Shown here piece after piece: positions 24,386 to 32,561 of a stretch of DNA of 64,000 nt; the stretch's first letter is position 1, and each line of letters opens with the position of its first letter. The notes beneath the pieces are model-generated. The model saw only the letters and a list, made by a program, of their open reading frames with translations, did no database searches and was not told the DNA's origin. The translations under genes were made by a program, and so were the position numbers. Where the stretch lies: contig NZ_VIWT01000002.1 of NCBI RefSeq assembly GCF_007829815.1, forward strand, positions 124,001-188,000, given 5' to 3'. The DNA comes from Kitasatospora viridis. Lineage in GTDB: Bacteria; Actinomycetota; Actinomycetes; Streptomycetales; Streptomycetaceae.

Positions 24386-27019
24386 ATGAGAACACGTCAT
24401 CGAATACTGAGACTGCTCCGTCCTGCCGCACTGGCAGCCGGACTGCTCCTGATGGTCGGCGGCACGGTTGCGGCCCCGCCGACCGCGGCCGCCGCAGCGA
24501 TCGCCCCAACCACCGTCACCGACCCGGCCCAGTACGTCAATCCATTCGTGGGCACCCAGAAGTCCACCAATTTCGGATCGTCACTCGACGGTGGGCACAC
24601 CTTTCCCGGCGCCTCCGCACCGCTCGGCATGGTCCAGTGGAGCCCGGACACCGTCGGGGGCGGGGGAGGCGCCAGCTACGACTACACCAGCAACCAGATC
24701 CGCGGCTTCAGCCTGAACCACCTGTCCGGCGCCGGCTGCGACATCTTCGGCAACTTCCCCTTCATGCCGATGCTGGGCAGCACGCCCGGTGGCCCCGCCG
24801 GCTTCTCGCACACCAACGAGGCCGCCTCGCCCGGAACGTACTCGGTGACGTTCGACAACGGCATCACCACCAACCTGGCCGCCACCCAGCGCGCGGGGAT
24901 CGCCCAGTTCAGCTACCCGGCCGGGCAGACCGCGTCGCTCACCGTGGACGCGGGAACGGCCCTCAACGCCGGCTACAGCGGGAACAGCGGCAGCCTCACC
25001 CTCGGCAGCAACCGGATCAGCGGCTCCAGCAGCAGCGGTGGGTTCTGCGGCACCGGGTCGGAGAAGTACACCGTGTACTTCTCCGCCATCTTCGACCGCA
25101 ACTTCAGCAGCTCCTCCCTGCTCAACAACAACCAGCAGGCGCTGGTGTCCTTCGACACCTCGACCAACCCCACCGTCACCGTCCGGGTCGGCCTCTCCTT
25201 CGTCAGCGCCGACAACGCCTACGCCAACATGAACGCCGAGGTGGGCGGGAACTCGCTCGACACGGTCAAGGCGGGGACGCGGGCCGCGTGGAACACGGAC
25301 CTGAGCCGGATCGCGGTGGGCGGCGGCTCACTGCCGGACACCAGGACCTTCTACACCGCGCTCTACCACTCGCTGCTGGCCCCGAACGTGTTCAGCGACA
25401 CCGACGGCAGGTACCCCGGCTTCGACGGCCAGATCCACACGGCCGCGACGGGTCATGCCCAGTACGCGAACTTCTCCGGCTGGGACGTCTACCGCTCGCA
25501 GGTGCAACTGCTGGCCCTGCTCTGCCCGCAGGAGGCCTCCGACATCGGCCAGTCGATCGTCAACCAGGGCAACCAGGCCGGGTACTTCGACCGTTGGACG
25601 GTGGCCAACAGCGCGGACGGCGTGATGGACGGCGATCCGATGCCGATCATCGGCAGTTCCCTGTACGCCTTCGGCGCCACCCAGTTCGACGTCTGGGGCC
25701 TGCTCTGGAAGGCCTGGGGAGGCACGGTCAACGAGAACGAGCGTCCGTTCCAGGGCGAGTACCTCGGCCAGGGCTACGTGTCGACCGACGCGGGGTGGTC
25801 GGCTTCGGCGACCCTGGAGTACGCCACGTCCGACTTCGCGACCGCCCAACTCGCGGGCCGGCTCGGCGACACGGACATGCACGACACCGAGCTGCACCGC
25901 TCGACCAACTGGCGCAACCTGTTCAACTTCCAGAGCGGCTACCTGCAGCCGCGCGCCGCCGACCACAGCTGGCCCAGCTTCACGCCCACGGCGGGGGACG
26001 GCTTCGCCGAGAGTGACGGCGCGCAGAACGTCTGGGCGGTGCCGCAGAACCTGCACGGCCTGATCACCGCGATGGGCGGGAACGGAAAGGCGGTCGGCCA
26101 GCTGGACTCGTTCTTCGGTCAGCTCAACGCCGGGACGAACTCCTCCTACGCCTACCTCGGCAACGAGCCCTCCCTCGGCACTCCGTGGGTCTACGACTAC
26201 GCGGGCCGCCCCGACCGCACCCAGGCCGTGGTGCGCCAGGCGCTCACCCAGCTCTACTCGGACGCGCCGACCGGCGAGCCCGGCAACGACGACCTCGGCG
26301 AGATGTCCTCGTGGGCGGTCTGGTCCGCGCTCGGCATGTATCCGGAGACCCCCGGACGGGCCGAACTGGCGCTGGCCAGCCCGCTGTTCCCGAGCATCTC
26401 GATCACCCGCGAGAACGGCGTGGTCATCAACATCAGCGCACCGGGCGCCGCCGACAACACCCCCTACGTCTCGGGGCTGACCGTCAACGGCGCGGCGAGC
26501 ACCCACCCGTGGCTCGGCGAGGACTTCGTCGCCAACGGTGGGACCCTGCAGTACACCCTGAGCAGCACGGCCAACCCCCAGTGGGGCTCGGCGACCACGG
26601 ACGCGCCGCCGTCCTTCGACGTCGGCCCGAGCACCCCGGCCACCGGCACGATCACCGGACCCGGCAGCAAGTGCCTGGACGACTCCGCGAGTTCGGTGGC
26701 GGACGGGAACAAGATCCAGATCTGGGACTGCAACGGCACGGCCGCCCAGCAGTGGACCCTCGCCCCGGACGGCACCGTCCAGGTCCTCGGTCACTGCCTG
26801 GACGTGTTCGGGAGCGGCAGCGCCAGCGGTACGCAGGTCCAGCTGTTCACCTGCAACGGCACCGGCGCGCAACAGTGGTGGCCGAAGGCCGACGGCACTC
26901 TGGTGAACACGCCGTCCAACCTCTGCCTCGACCTGCCGAACGGGAACACCACCAACGGTCAGCAGCTGCAGATCTTCACCTGCAACGGGACGAGCTCGCA
27001 GAAGTGGACCGTCCCGTGA
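24386..27019 (+). CDS. Secreted GH92-family alpha-mannosidase with C-terminal ricin-B lectin
   Basis: An 877-residue exported glycosidase. The signal peptide ends near residue 38. Catalytic-region signs are YVNPFVGTQ, GHTFPGASAPLGMVQWSPDT, GFSLNHLSGAGCDIFGNFPFMP, FAESDGAQNVWAVPQN and GNDDLGEMSSWAVWSALGMYPETPG, all in GH92 order; the family comprises calcium-dependent inverting exo-mannosidases. Residues about 755-877 form a ricin-B trefoil with three repeats ending in QQWTL, QQWWP and QKWTV. It starts 52 bases after the SpoIID-propeller gene, which suggests one extracellular programme against mannose-rich or wall material. Terminated by the hairpin at 27080-27111. Confidence 0.9.
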   Translation: MRTRHRILRLLRPAALAAGLLLMVGGTVAAPPTAAAAAIAPTTVTDPAQYVNPFVGTQKSTNFGSSLDGGHTFPGASAPLGMVQWSPDTVGGGGGASYDYTSNQIRGFSLNHLSGAGCDIFGNFPFMPMLGSTPGGPAGFSHTNEAASPGTYSVTFDNGITTNLAATQRAGIAQFSYPAGQTASLTVDAGTALNAGYSGNSGSLTLGSNRISGSSSSGGFCGTGSEKYTVYFSAIFDRNFSSSSLLNNNQQALVSFDTSTNPTVTVRVGLSFVSADNAYANMNAEVGGNSLDTVKAGTRAAWNTDLSRIAVGGGSLPDTRTFYTALYHSLLAPNVFSDTDGRYPGFDGQIHTAATGHAQYANFSGWDVYRSQVQLLALLCPQEASDIGQSIVNQGNQAGYFDRWTVANSADGVMDGDPMPIIGSSLYAFGATQFDVWGLLWKAWGGTVNENERPFQGEYLGQGYVSTDAGWSASATLEYATSDFATAQLAGRLGDTDMHDTELHRSTNWRNLFNFQSGYLQPRAADHSWPSFTPTAGDGFAESDGAQNVWAVPQNLHGLITAMGGNGKAVGQLDSFFGQLNAGTNSSYAYLGNEPSLGTPWVYDYAGRPDRTQAVVRQALTQLYSDAPTGEPGNDDLGEMSSWAVWSALGMYPETPGRAELALASPLFPSISITRENGVVINISAPGAADNTPYVSGLTVNGAASTHPWLGEDFVANGGTLQYTLSSTANPQWGSATTDAPPSFDVGPSTPATGTITGPGSKCLDDSASSVADGNKIQIWDCNGTAAQQWTLAPDGTVQVLGHCLDVFGSGSASGTQVQLFTCNGTGAQQWWPKADGTLVNTPSNLCLDLPNGNTTNGQQLQIFTCNGTSSQKWTVP

Positions 27020-27079
27020 CCGGGGCGTTGGATCAGTGACTGAGCGAGAGGGCTGAGCGGGTCTGACGACTCGTGTGAC

Positions 27080-27111
27080 GTGGCGGGTTCGGGGAGCACC
27101 GAACCCGCCAC
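27080..27111 (+). terminator. 13-bp perfect hairpin after the mannosidase gene
   Basis: GTGGCGGGTTCGG (27080-27092) pairs with CCGAACCCGCCAC (27099-27111) over a 6-base loop, 60 bases after the stop codon. This is the main landmark of the 27020-27323 gap; nothing else was seen there. Confidence 0.8.
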
Positions 27112-27323
27112 CTTGCTGAGGAGATCCGATCCCGTGCCGCGAAACGTCCGAGTCTCTGGGTGTATGAAAAGACCATCCGTTTGAGTGATCATCGCGGCCG
27201 GGGTCCGACTTCTGACTTCTCGTCATCGATGATCCCGTTCGGGGCGCGCCGTGCCCCTGCCCAGCGACGACACCGTGCGCTCCTGGGCACGAGACACAAC
27301 GCTCCGTATCGGAGGCACGTTCC

Positions 27324-28034
27324 ATGATGAAGTCCAGGCGCCAACGCGGGCGCCGCGCCCGCTTGTTCGCGGTGCCACTCGCGCTCGCCGTCGCCCTGCT
27401 GGCCGACCTCGGACTGGCGGGCACAGCGCAGGCTGCGGACCCCACGCTGACGGATGCGTTCGACGCCGTCGGCACCACGCACATCGGCAGCATCAACGCC
27501 GACGTCCCGCTCGGTCCGACCACTCTGACGGAAACCCTCGATCTCGCCAATTCCCAGGTCGTCGACGGCACTCTGCCGCTTCCGGATCAACAGGTGCAGT
27601 TCAACGCGCTCGGATTCATCCCGATCCGGGCCACCACCAGCTTCACCCAGGTCGGCCCGGTCACCGGCCAGCTGACGAACACCGGTGCCGGCCAGAACAC
27701 CCTCTCCTCGAACGTCTCATACACCATCAGGCTGAGCAACGTCCAGGTCAGCGTATTCGGCGCCTGGATCCCGCTGTTCGTCGGCGACCACTGCCAGACC
27801 ATCAATCCCGTGAACATCACCGCCGCCACACCCGCGGGCGGCAACTTCACGGTTCAGGCCGGCGGCGACGTCACCGGGGCCTACACCATCGGCGACTTCC
27901 AGAACTGCGCGCCCCTCCAACTCCCCGACGTCTTCGGTATCGGATCCCTGCCCATCAACGCCCTCGTCCCGGGCACCAACAACACCCTCACGCTCCACCT
28001 CTCCAACCCGAGTTACGTCGGCAGCACCTCGTAA
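27324..28034 (+). CDS. Secreted protein of unknown function
   Basis: A 236-residue protein with a signal peptide (RLFAVPLALAVALLADLGLAGTAQAAD, cleavage near 38). The mature part is rich in Thr, Asn, Val and Leu with alternating hydrophobic strands (VQFNALGFIPIRATTSFTQVG; NTLTLHLSNPSYVG), suggesting an all-beta extracellular protein. Two cysteines (DHCQTIN, FQNCAPL) may pair. It stands alone; ATG 27324 is followed by a second Met, and GGAGGCACGTTCC precedes it. Confidence 0.7.
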   Translation: MMKSRRQRGRRARLFAVPLALAVALLADLGLAGTAQAADPTLTDAFDAVGTTHIGSINADVPLGPTTLTETLDLANSQVVDGTLPLPDQQVQFNALGFIPIRATTSFTQVGPVTGQLTNTGAGQNTLSSNVSYTIRLSNVQVSVFGAWIPLFVGDHCQTINPVNITAATPAGGNFTVQAGGDVTGAYTIGDFQNCAPLQLPDVFGIGSLPINALVPGTNNTLTLHLSNPSYVGSTS

Positions 28035-28117
28035 GGCCCTGGGGTTGAGAGCCCCGTCGGCCGCTGCAGCGCTGTGCCCGGGAGTCGGCCGACTCCCGGG
28101 CACAGGAGCGGCGGGCC

Positions 28118-28768
28118 TCAGAGGAGGGTGTGCCAGTAGTACCAGAAGCGGTTGAGGATCAGCATCACGATCGTCAGGTACCAGAGCGCCGGCACCACCC
28201 AGTGGTAGCCGGCCGCGCCGTCGATGGCCGGGCGCCAAGGGGCGGGGGTGGGAATGACCTGGTGGCGGAGGTTGTGCAGCAGGGTGTACCAGAAGAGCGG
28301 GATGGTGGCGGTCCAGACCACGATGCAGTACGGGCAGACGGCGCCGATGTGGTAGAGCGTCTGGTCCATCAGCCAGGTGATGAAGCAGACGCCGAACAGG
28401 GTGCCCGCCTGGAGGCCGAGCCAGAACCAGCGGGGGAGCCGGGCGCCGGTCAGGGCCACCACGCCGACCGTGACCACGACGGCGAAACCGGCAACGCCGA
28501 TGAGGGAGTTGGGGAAGCCGAAGGCCGAGGCCTGGCTGGTGCGCATGACGGAGCCGCAGCTGATGATCGGGTTGATGTTGCAGCTCGGGACGTAGGAGGG
28601 GTCCTCCAGCAGGCGGATCTTCTCCAGGGTCAGGGTGATCGAGGCCGCCAGGCCGACGGCGCCGGCGATGAGCAGCAGCAGGGCGTAGGAGCGGGCGGCG
28701 GTGACGGTGTCCGTCAGCTTGCCGGTGCGGGGCGGCGCCTCGGCGGCGGCTGTGGTGGCGGTGGTCAT
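28118..28768 (-). CDS. Vitamin K epoxide reductase (VKOR)-family membrane protein
   Basis: A 216-residue protein with about five membrane helices. The redox residues are C63 and C71 in the first loop (SCNINPIISCGS) and the active-site pair C145-P-Y-C148 (GAVCPYCIVVW). Bacterial VKORs reoxidise DsbA-like proteins using quinone, replacing DsbB. It is encoded 17 bases after the stop of the DsbA-like gene, the expected partner, so both form a disulfide-forming module at the membrane. Confidence 0.92.
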   Translation of the reverse strand: MTTATTAAAEAPPRTGKLTDTVTAARSYALLLLIAGAVGLAASITLTLEKIRLLEDPSYVPSCNINPIISCGSVMRTSQASAFGFPNSLIGVAGFAVVVTVGVVALTGARLPRWFWLGLQAGTLFGVCFITWLMDQTLYHIGAVCPYCIVVWTATIPLFWYTLLHNLRHQVIPTPAPWRPAIDGAAGYHWVVPALWYLTIVMLILNRFWYYWHTLL

Positions 28769-28785
28769 CTCGGCTCTCCCCGGGC

Positions 28786-29583
28786 TCAGTTGGCGGAGAC
28801 GGTCTGCTGGATCAGCTGGGTGTACTGCGTGGAGCTGATCGGCGTCCCCTGGCCGTCGAAGACGGTCAGCTGCTTGCCGTTGAGCTTGAGGGTCGGCGTG
28901 CCGCTGACACCGCTGTTGTTGAAGGCGTCGGTCACCTTGTCCACCCAGGGCTTGTAGGTGCCGTCCTTCACGGCCTTGGTGAAGTCCGGGGTGACCAGCC
29001 CCGGGACCTGGGCGGCGAGGGCGAGCAGGTGGCTGGTGCTGGCGAAGCCGTCGTTCTCCTCGGCGGGCTGGTTGGCGTAGAGCACGTCGTGGAACTTCTT
29101 GAACATGGCCGGGCTCTCGTTGAGCGCGGCGCCCGCCGCCGCCAGGGCGTTGTGCGAGCCGCTGCCGCCGAGCCGGGAGTCCAGGAAGGTGGCCATGTGG
29201 TAGTGGATCACGTACGTTCCGTTGTCGGCGAGTTGCTGGATCGTCGTCCCGTCGGTCTTCTCCAGCTCGTCGCAGATCGGGCAGCGCAGGTCCTCGTAGA
29301 CGTCGAGCACGTTCTTGCTGGCGGGGTTGCCGTAGACGATCACGGTGCCGTCGGTGCCGCTGCTGTTGGCGGGCAGGACGAGCGGTCCGCTGGAGCCGCC
29401 GTTGCCGGCCAGGGCGACGCTGACCCCGGCCGCGACCACCACGACGGCGAGGGATATCGCGCCGATGGTGATCTTGCGGCGGACGGTCGCGGCGCGCTGT
29501 TGGCGCTCGCGCTCGGCGCGCATCCGCTCGCGGGCGTTCTGCTTGGCACTCTGCTTGGCGTCCTGGTTGTTGCGCTGGCTCAT
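28786..29583 (-). CDS. Membrane-anchored DsbA-like thiol oxidoreductase
   Basis: A 265-residue protein. Residues 1-36 are charged and cytoplasmic (AKQNARERMRAERERQQR), one helix spans about 37-60, and the rest is an extracytoplasmic thioredoxin-fold domain with active site C101-P-I-C104 (YEDLRCPICDEL) and the cis-proline loop SGVSGTPTLKLNG. This arrangement matches actinobacterial DsbA/MdbA-type proteins that oxidise secreted substrates, here beside a VKOR partner. A membrane protein gene lies 154 bases upstream in the same direction. Confidence 0.92.
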   Translation of the reverse strand: MSQRNNQDAKQSAKQNARERMRAERERQQRAATVRRKITIGAISLAVVVVAAGVSVALAGNGGSSGPLVLPANSSGTDGTVIVYGNPASKNVLDVYEDLRCPICDELEKTDGTTIQQLADNGTYVIHYHMATFLDSRLGGSGSHNALAAAGAALNESPAMFKKFHDVLYANQPAEENDGFASTSHLLALAAQVPGLVTPDFTKAVKDGTYKPWVDKVTDAFNNSGVSGTPTLKLNGKQLTVFDGQGTPISSTQYTQLIQQTVSAN

Positions 29584-29737
29584 GATGGCGTGTCTCCCTG
29601 ACGCGCCCCGCAGGGCCGGCGGGTGGACAGCCGGGCAGGCGGGCGCGGATGGTCGTCGTGGGTCGGGGAGCGCGGGGGCGGGCCGAGTCGGGTTCCTCGG
29701 GTCTCGGTGCCGTCGCGCCGGCGTGCCTGGTCGGCCC

Positions 29738-30421
29738 TCAGCGGGCCGCGACGACCAGGGGCGGACCGCGCCGGGCCACGGCGCGCAGCAGCACGTCCTG
29801 CGGCCGGCGGCGGTCCGGCGTCGGGCGGTGGGGCAGGCGCGGGCCGGGCGCGGGTGCGGCGGGCGCCAGCAGCCAGGTCAGCAGGAGCCGCACCGGGCGC
29901 ATCGCGGTCAGGGCCAGGGCGGCGAGGAGTTGGAAGGCCGCGTGCTCGCCGCGCCGCAGCCACAGCGCGCCGAGCAGCGCCGCCGCGAGGTGGGCCAGCA
30001 GCACCAGGGCGAGCTGACTGGTCGTCAGATGCAGCTGGGTGGTGAGGATCTGCTGGAACGGCGCGGCGATCACCTGGTGGAGTGCCCCGCCGCCGACGGT
30101 TGGCGCGGGCGCGCCGCCGCACAGCAGGTCGGGAAGCAGCCCGCCGCTCCTGACCGGGCCCGCACAGGTGTCCTGGCCGACGTTGTAGAGCGTGTTGAGG
30201 GCCAGCTCCAGGGTGCCCAGCACGATCGCGATCCGGGCGAACCCGCGCTCCACGGCCGCCAGCCGCAGCGTCACCGCGAAGGTGGCCAGTCCGGCGGCGG
30301 CCATCACGGTGGGCGGCAGCGGTGCGCCCGTGAGCAGGACGTGCCCGCCCGCGGACAGCACCAGCAGCAGCGCGGTGAAGACACCTGCGCGCAGCATCCG
30401 GATCGTCGCCCCGAGTTCCAT
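29738..30421 (-). CDS. Uncharacterised integral membrane protein
   Basis: A 227-residue protein with four or five hydrophobic helices (for example AGVFTALLLVLSAGGHVLLTG and LALVLLAHLAAALLGALWL) and an external loop with two cysteines (GQDTCAGP, DLLCGGA). The C-terminal 45 residues are basic and proline-rich. I do not recognise the family. It precedes the DsbA-like and VKOR genes on the same strand, and the paired extracellular cysteines would fit a client or partner of that system. Confidence 0.65.
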   Translation of the reverse strand: MELGATIRMLRAGVFTALLLVLSAGGHVLLTGAPLPPTVMAAAGLATFAVTLRLAAVERGFARIAIVLGTLELALNTLYNVGQDTCAGPVRSGGLLPDLLCGGAPAPTVGGGALHQVIAAPFQQILTTQLHLTTSQLALVLLAHLAAALLGALWLRRGEHAAFQLLAALALTAMRPVRLLLTWLLAPAAPAPGPRLPHRPTPDRRRPQDVLLRAVARRGPPLVVAAR

Positions 30422-30528
30422 CGGGATCGAGTGTCGCGTCCGCGGCCCGTCCGGGCAATGGGTCCTTCATGAGAGTCCGGGGTCAGCGGATGAGAGTACG
30501 GTTCACGGCGGCCGCCCGGGTGTTGGCC

Positions 30529-31803
30529 TCAGGGTCGGGCCCGCTCGGCCAGCCAGCTGGCGATCCCGTCCAGCACCGCCGGGTCCACGTGCCCGGGCCG
30601 CGCGTACTCGGCCGGCGAGGCCGGGCCGCTGCCGGGGAAGAACAGGTGGTTGGCGTCGGGGTGGACCCGGATCGCCACCCCGGGCCGGTCGGCCAGTGCG
30701 GCCTGCCAGCGCGTCAGGTCGTCGGCGACGGTCACCTGGTAGTCGCGCCCGCCCTGGAGGATCAGCATCGGGCAGGTCAGCCCGGCCGCCGTCGCCACCG
30801 GGTCGTAGTCGCGCAGGTCGAGCCAGCAGGCGGCGGACCAGCCGAACGGCAGCAGCTCGGACGGGGTGGCGGGGGTGAGCTCGGGACTCGCGACCAGCTC
30901 GGCCTGCCGGGTCAGCGCCGCCACCGCCGCGTCCGCACTCGCCCCCGGGGCGAGCGCCGCGAGGTGGCGGGCCACCCGGACGGCCGCCTCGTGCATCGGC
31001 TGGGCGTCGGCGGCCAGCAGCACCAGGCCCGCGATCGACGGGTCGGCCGCGGCGATCCGGGGCGCGACCTTGCCGCCCATGCTGTGGCCGAGCAGGTGGA
31101 CCCGGTCGGCCGCGACCTCGGGCAGCCGGCGAAGCAGTTCGACGGCGGCGAGGGCGGGCGGCAGGTACTCGTCGGTCATGGTGAAGCCGGCCGGCAGCCG
31201 GCCCGGGTGCGCGAAGCTCGGCTTGTCGAAGCGCAGCACGGCGACTTGGCGGGTCGCGAGGCCCCAGGCGAGGTCCTTGAGCGGCTTGTTGGCGCCGCTC
31301 GTCTCGTCCCGGTCGAACGCGCCGCCGCCGGCCAGCAGCACCGTCGCCGGCCACGGTCCGGCGCCGACGGGCAGGGTCAGCGTGCCGGGTACGGCGAGCG
31401 GGCCCGTCCCGAGCACGACCTCGCGCTCGGTGAACCGGGTCGGGTCGGCGTACGGCGGCGCCTGCCACGCGCTCTCCTGCGCCGCGGCGAGGCGCAGGCC
31501 GTGCAGCAGGCCGTCGGCGCCGACCGAGGTGACGACGGCGAAGCCGCCGTCCGCGCAGGCGACCGGGATGCGGAAGCGGAGCAGGTCGTCCGTTGCCGGC
31601 CCGCCCGCTTCCGGTTCCCCGATCGTGCGGGTCCCGCCCCGGCCCGCGGCCTCGGCGCCCCAGGCGAGCCGCAGCGAGTCCGAGGAGATCGCGGCGCGCA
31701 GCGGCGGCGCGAACAGCTCGACGGCTCCGGTGAAGTCCTCCGCCCCGAGCAGCGCGGCGAACCGCCGCGCGACCTCCAGTGCCTTACCCCCATCGATTCT
31801 CAT
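30529..31803 (-). CDS. Alpha/beta hydrolase with N-terminal DUF3887-like domain
   Basis: A 424-residue protein. Residues about 1-110 form a small alpha+beta domain (EVARRFAALLGAEDFTGAVELFAP...) like the one that precedes bacterial dienelactone-type hydrolases. From about 120 it is an alpha/beta hydrolase: oxyanion region LLAGGGAFDRDET, nucleophile elbow LLGHSMGGK, acid in PMLILQGGRDYQV and histidine in HPDANHLFFPG. No signal peptide, so probably an intracellular esterase. Start at 31803 leaves only 36 bases to the divergent regulator; no good ribosome site is visible, which suggests a leaderless or weakly translated message. Probably controlled by that regulator through the TTCTCA/TGAGAA site. 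Confidence 0.82.
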   Translation of the reverse strand: MRIDGGKALEVARRFAALLGAEDFTGAVELFAPPLRAAISSDSLRLAWGAEAAGRGGTRTIGEPEAGGPATDDLLRFRIPVACADGGFAVVTSVGADGLLHGLRLAAAQESAWQAPPYADPTRFTEREVVLGTGPLAVPGTLTLPVGAGPWPATVLLAGGGAFDRDETSGANKPLKDLAWGLATRQVAVLRFDKPSFAHPGRLPAGFTMTDEYLPPALAAVELLRRLPEVAADRVHLLGHSMGGKVAPRIAAADPSIAGLVLLAADAQPMHEAAVRVARHLAALAPGASADAAVAALTRQAELVASPELTPATPSELLPFGWSAACWLDLRDYDPVATAAGLTCPMLILQGGRDYQVTVADDLTRWQAALADRPGVAIRVHPDANHLFFPGSGPASPAEYARPGHVDPAVLDGIASWLAERARP

Positions 31804-31830
31804 ATCTGAGAACGGTAGCAGCTGTGAGAA
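31797..31830. promoter_or_regulatory. TTCTCA-4-TGAGAA palindrome plus extra half-site between divergent genes
   Basis: TTCTCA (31797-31802) and TGAGAA (31807-31812) are perfect inverted arms covering the hydrolase start codon. A third TGAGAA lies at 31825-31830, 9 bases before the regulator ATG. A protein bound here would block both divergent genes. Confidence 0.55.
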
Positions 31831-31839
31831 CATTCGGCC

Positions 31840-32451
31840 ATGGACACCCTGGAACTCCTCGCCCACCCCATCCGGCTGCGGATCGTCCACGCGATGGGCG
31901 GCGGCCGACTGCTGACCACCGCTCAGCTCTGCGCCCGGATCCCGGAGGCATCCAAGGCCACCGTCTACCGGCACATCGACCTGCTGCTCGCCGGCGGGAT
32001 CCTGGAGGTGGCCGAGGAACGGAAGGTCCGCGGCGCGGTGGAACGCCACTTCCGGCTGCGCCAGGACCGGGCCGCGATCGGCCCCGAGGCGCTCCGCTCA
32101 CTCACCGCCGACGACCACCGGCAGGCCTTCGCGACCGCGATGACCGCCCTGCTCGCCGAGTTCAACGCCTACCTCGACCGTGACGGCGCCGACCCGCTCG
32201 CCGACCGGGTCGGCTACCGCCAGCACGCCCTCTGGCTCAGCCCTGCGGAACTGGACGAGCTGATCGGCGAGCTGCGCGCCGCCATCGTGCCGAGGCTGGC
32301 CCACCGGCCGAGCCCCGAGCGGGCGCAGTACCTGCTGAGCCCGATCCACTTCCCGCTGGAGGCCCGCGAGCAGGGCGACGGGCAGGACGGCGGGCAGGAC
32401 GGCGGGCAGGGTGACGGGCAGGACAGTGGGCAGGACGGCGGGCAGCCGTAG
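31840..32451 (+). CDS. HTH-type (ArsR-like winged helix) transcriptional regulator
   Basis: A 203-residue protein. Residues 1-75 form a winged helix (ELLAHPIRLRIVHAMGGGRLLTTAQLCARI, SKATVYRHIDLLLAGGILEVAEE), close to ArsR-like regulators annotated with a helix_turn_helix domain. Residues about 80-180 are helical and probably dimerise or bind ligand. The last 25 residues are a low-complexity tail of repeated GQDGG/GDGQD units encoded by a 12-base minisatellite. It is divergent from the alpha/beta hydrolase with 36 bases between start codons, so it is the likely local repressor. Confidence 0.82.
   Translation: MDTLELLAHPIRLRIVHAMGGGRLLTTAQLCARIPEASKATVYRHIDLLLAGGILEVAEERKVRGAVERHFRLRQDRAAIGPEALRSLTADDHRQAFATAMTALLAEFNAYLDRDGADPLADRVGYRQHALWLSPAELDELIGELRAAIVPRLAHRPSPERAQYLLSPIHFPLEAREQGDGQDGGQDGGQGDGQDSGQDGGQP
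32374..32448 (+). repeat. 12-base minisatellite in the regulator 3' end
   Basis: About six imperfect copies of a GGCAGGACGGCG unit encode the Gln/Asp/Gly tail of the HTH regulator. All copies keep the frame. Copy number is likely to vary between strains. Confidence 0.8.
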
Positions 32452-32561
32452 GTGGTGACGGGGTACCGCCGAACGGCCCCGCGCCGGTGCCGCCTCCCGT
32501 GGCTCTGGCGCCGCGTCGCCTAGCGTTCTCGCACACCCGCGACCCCAGGAGTAGGTACCCC

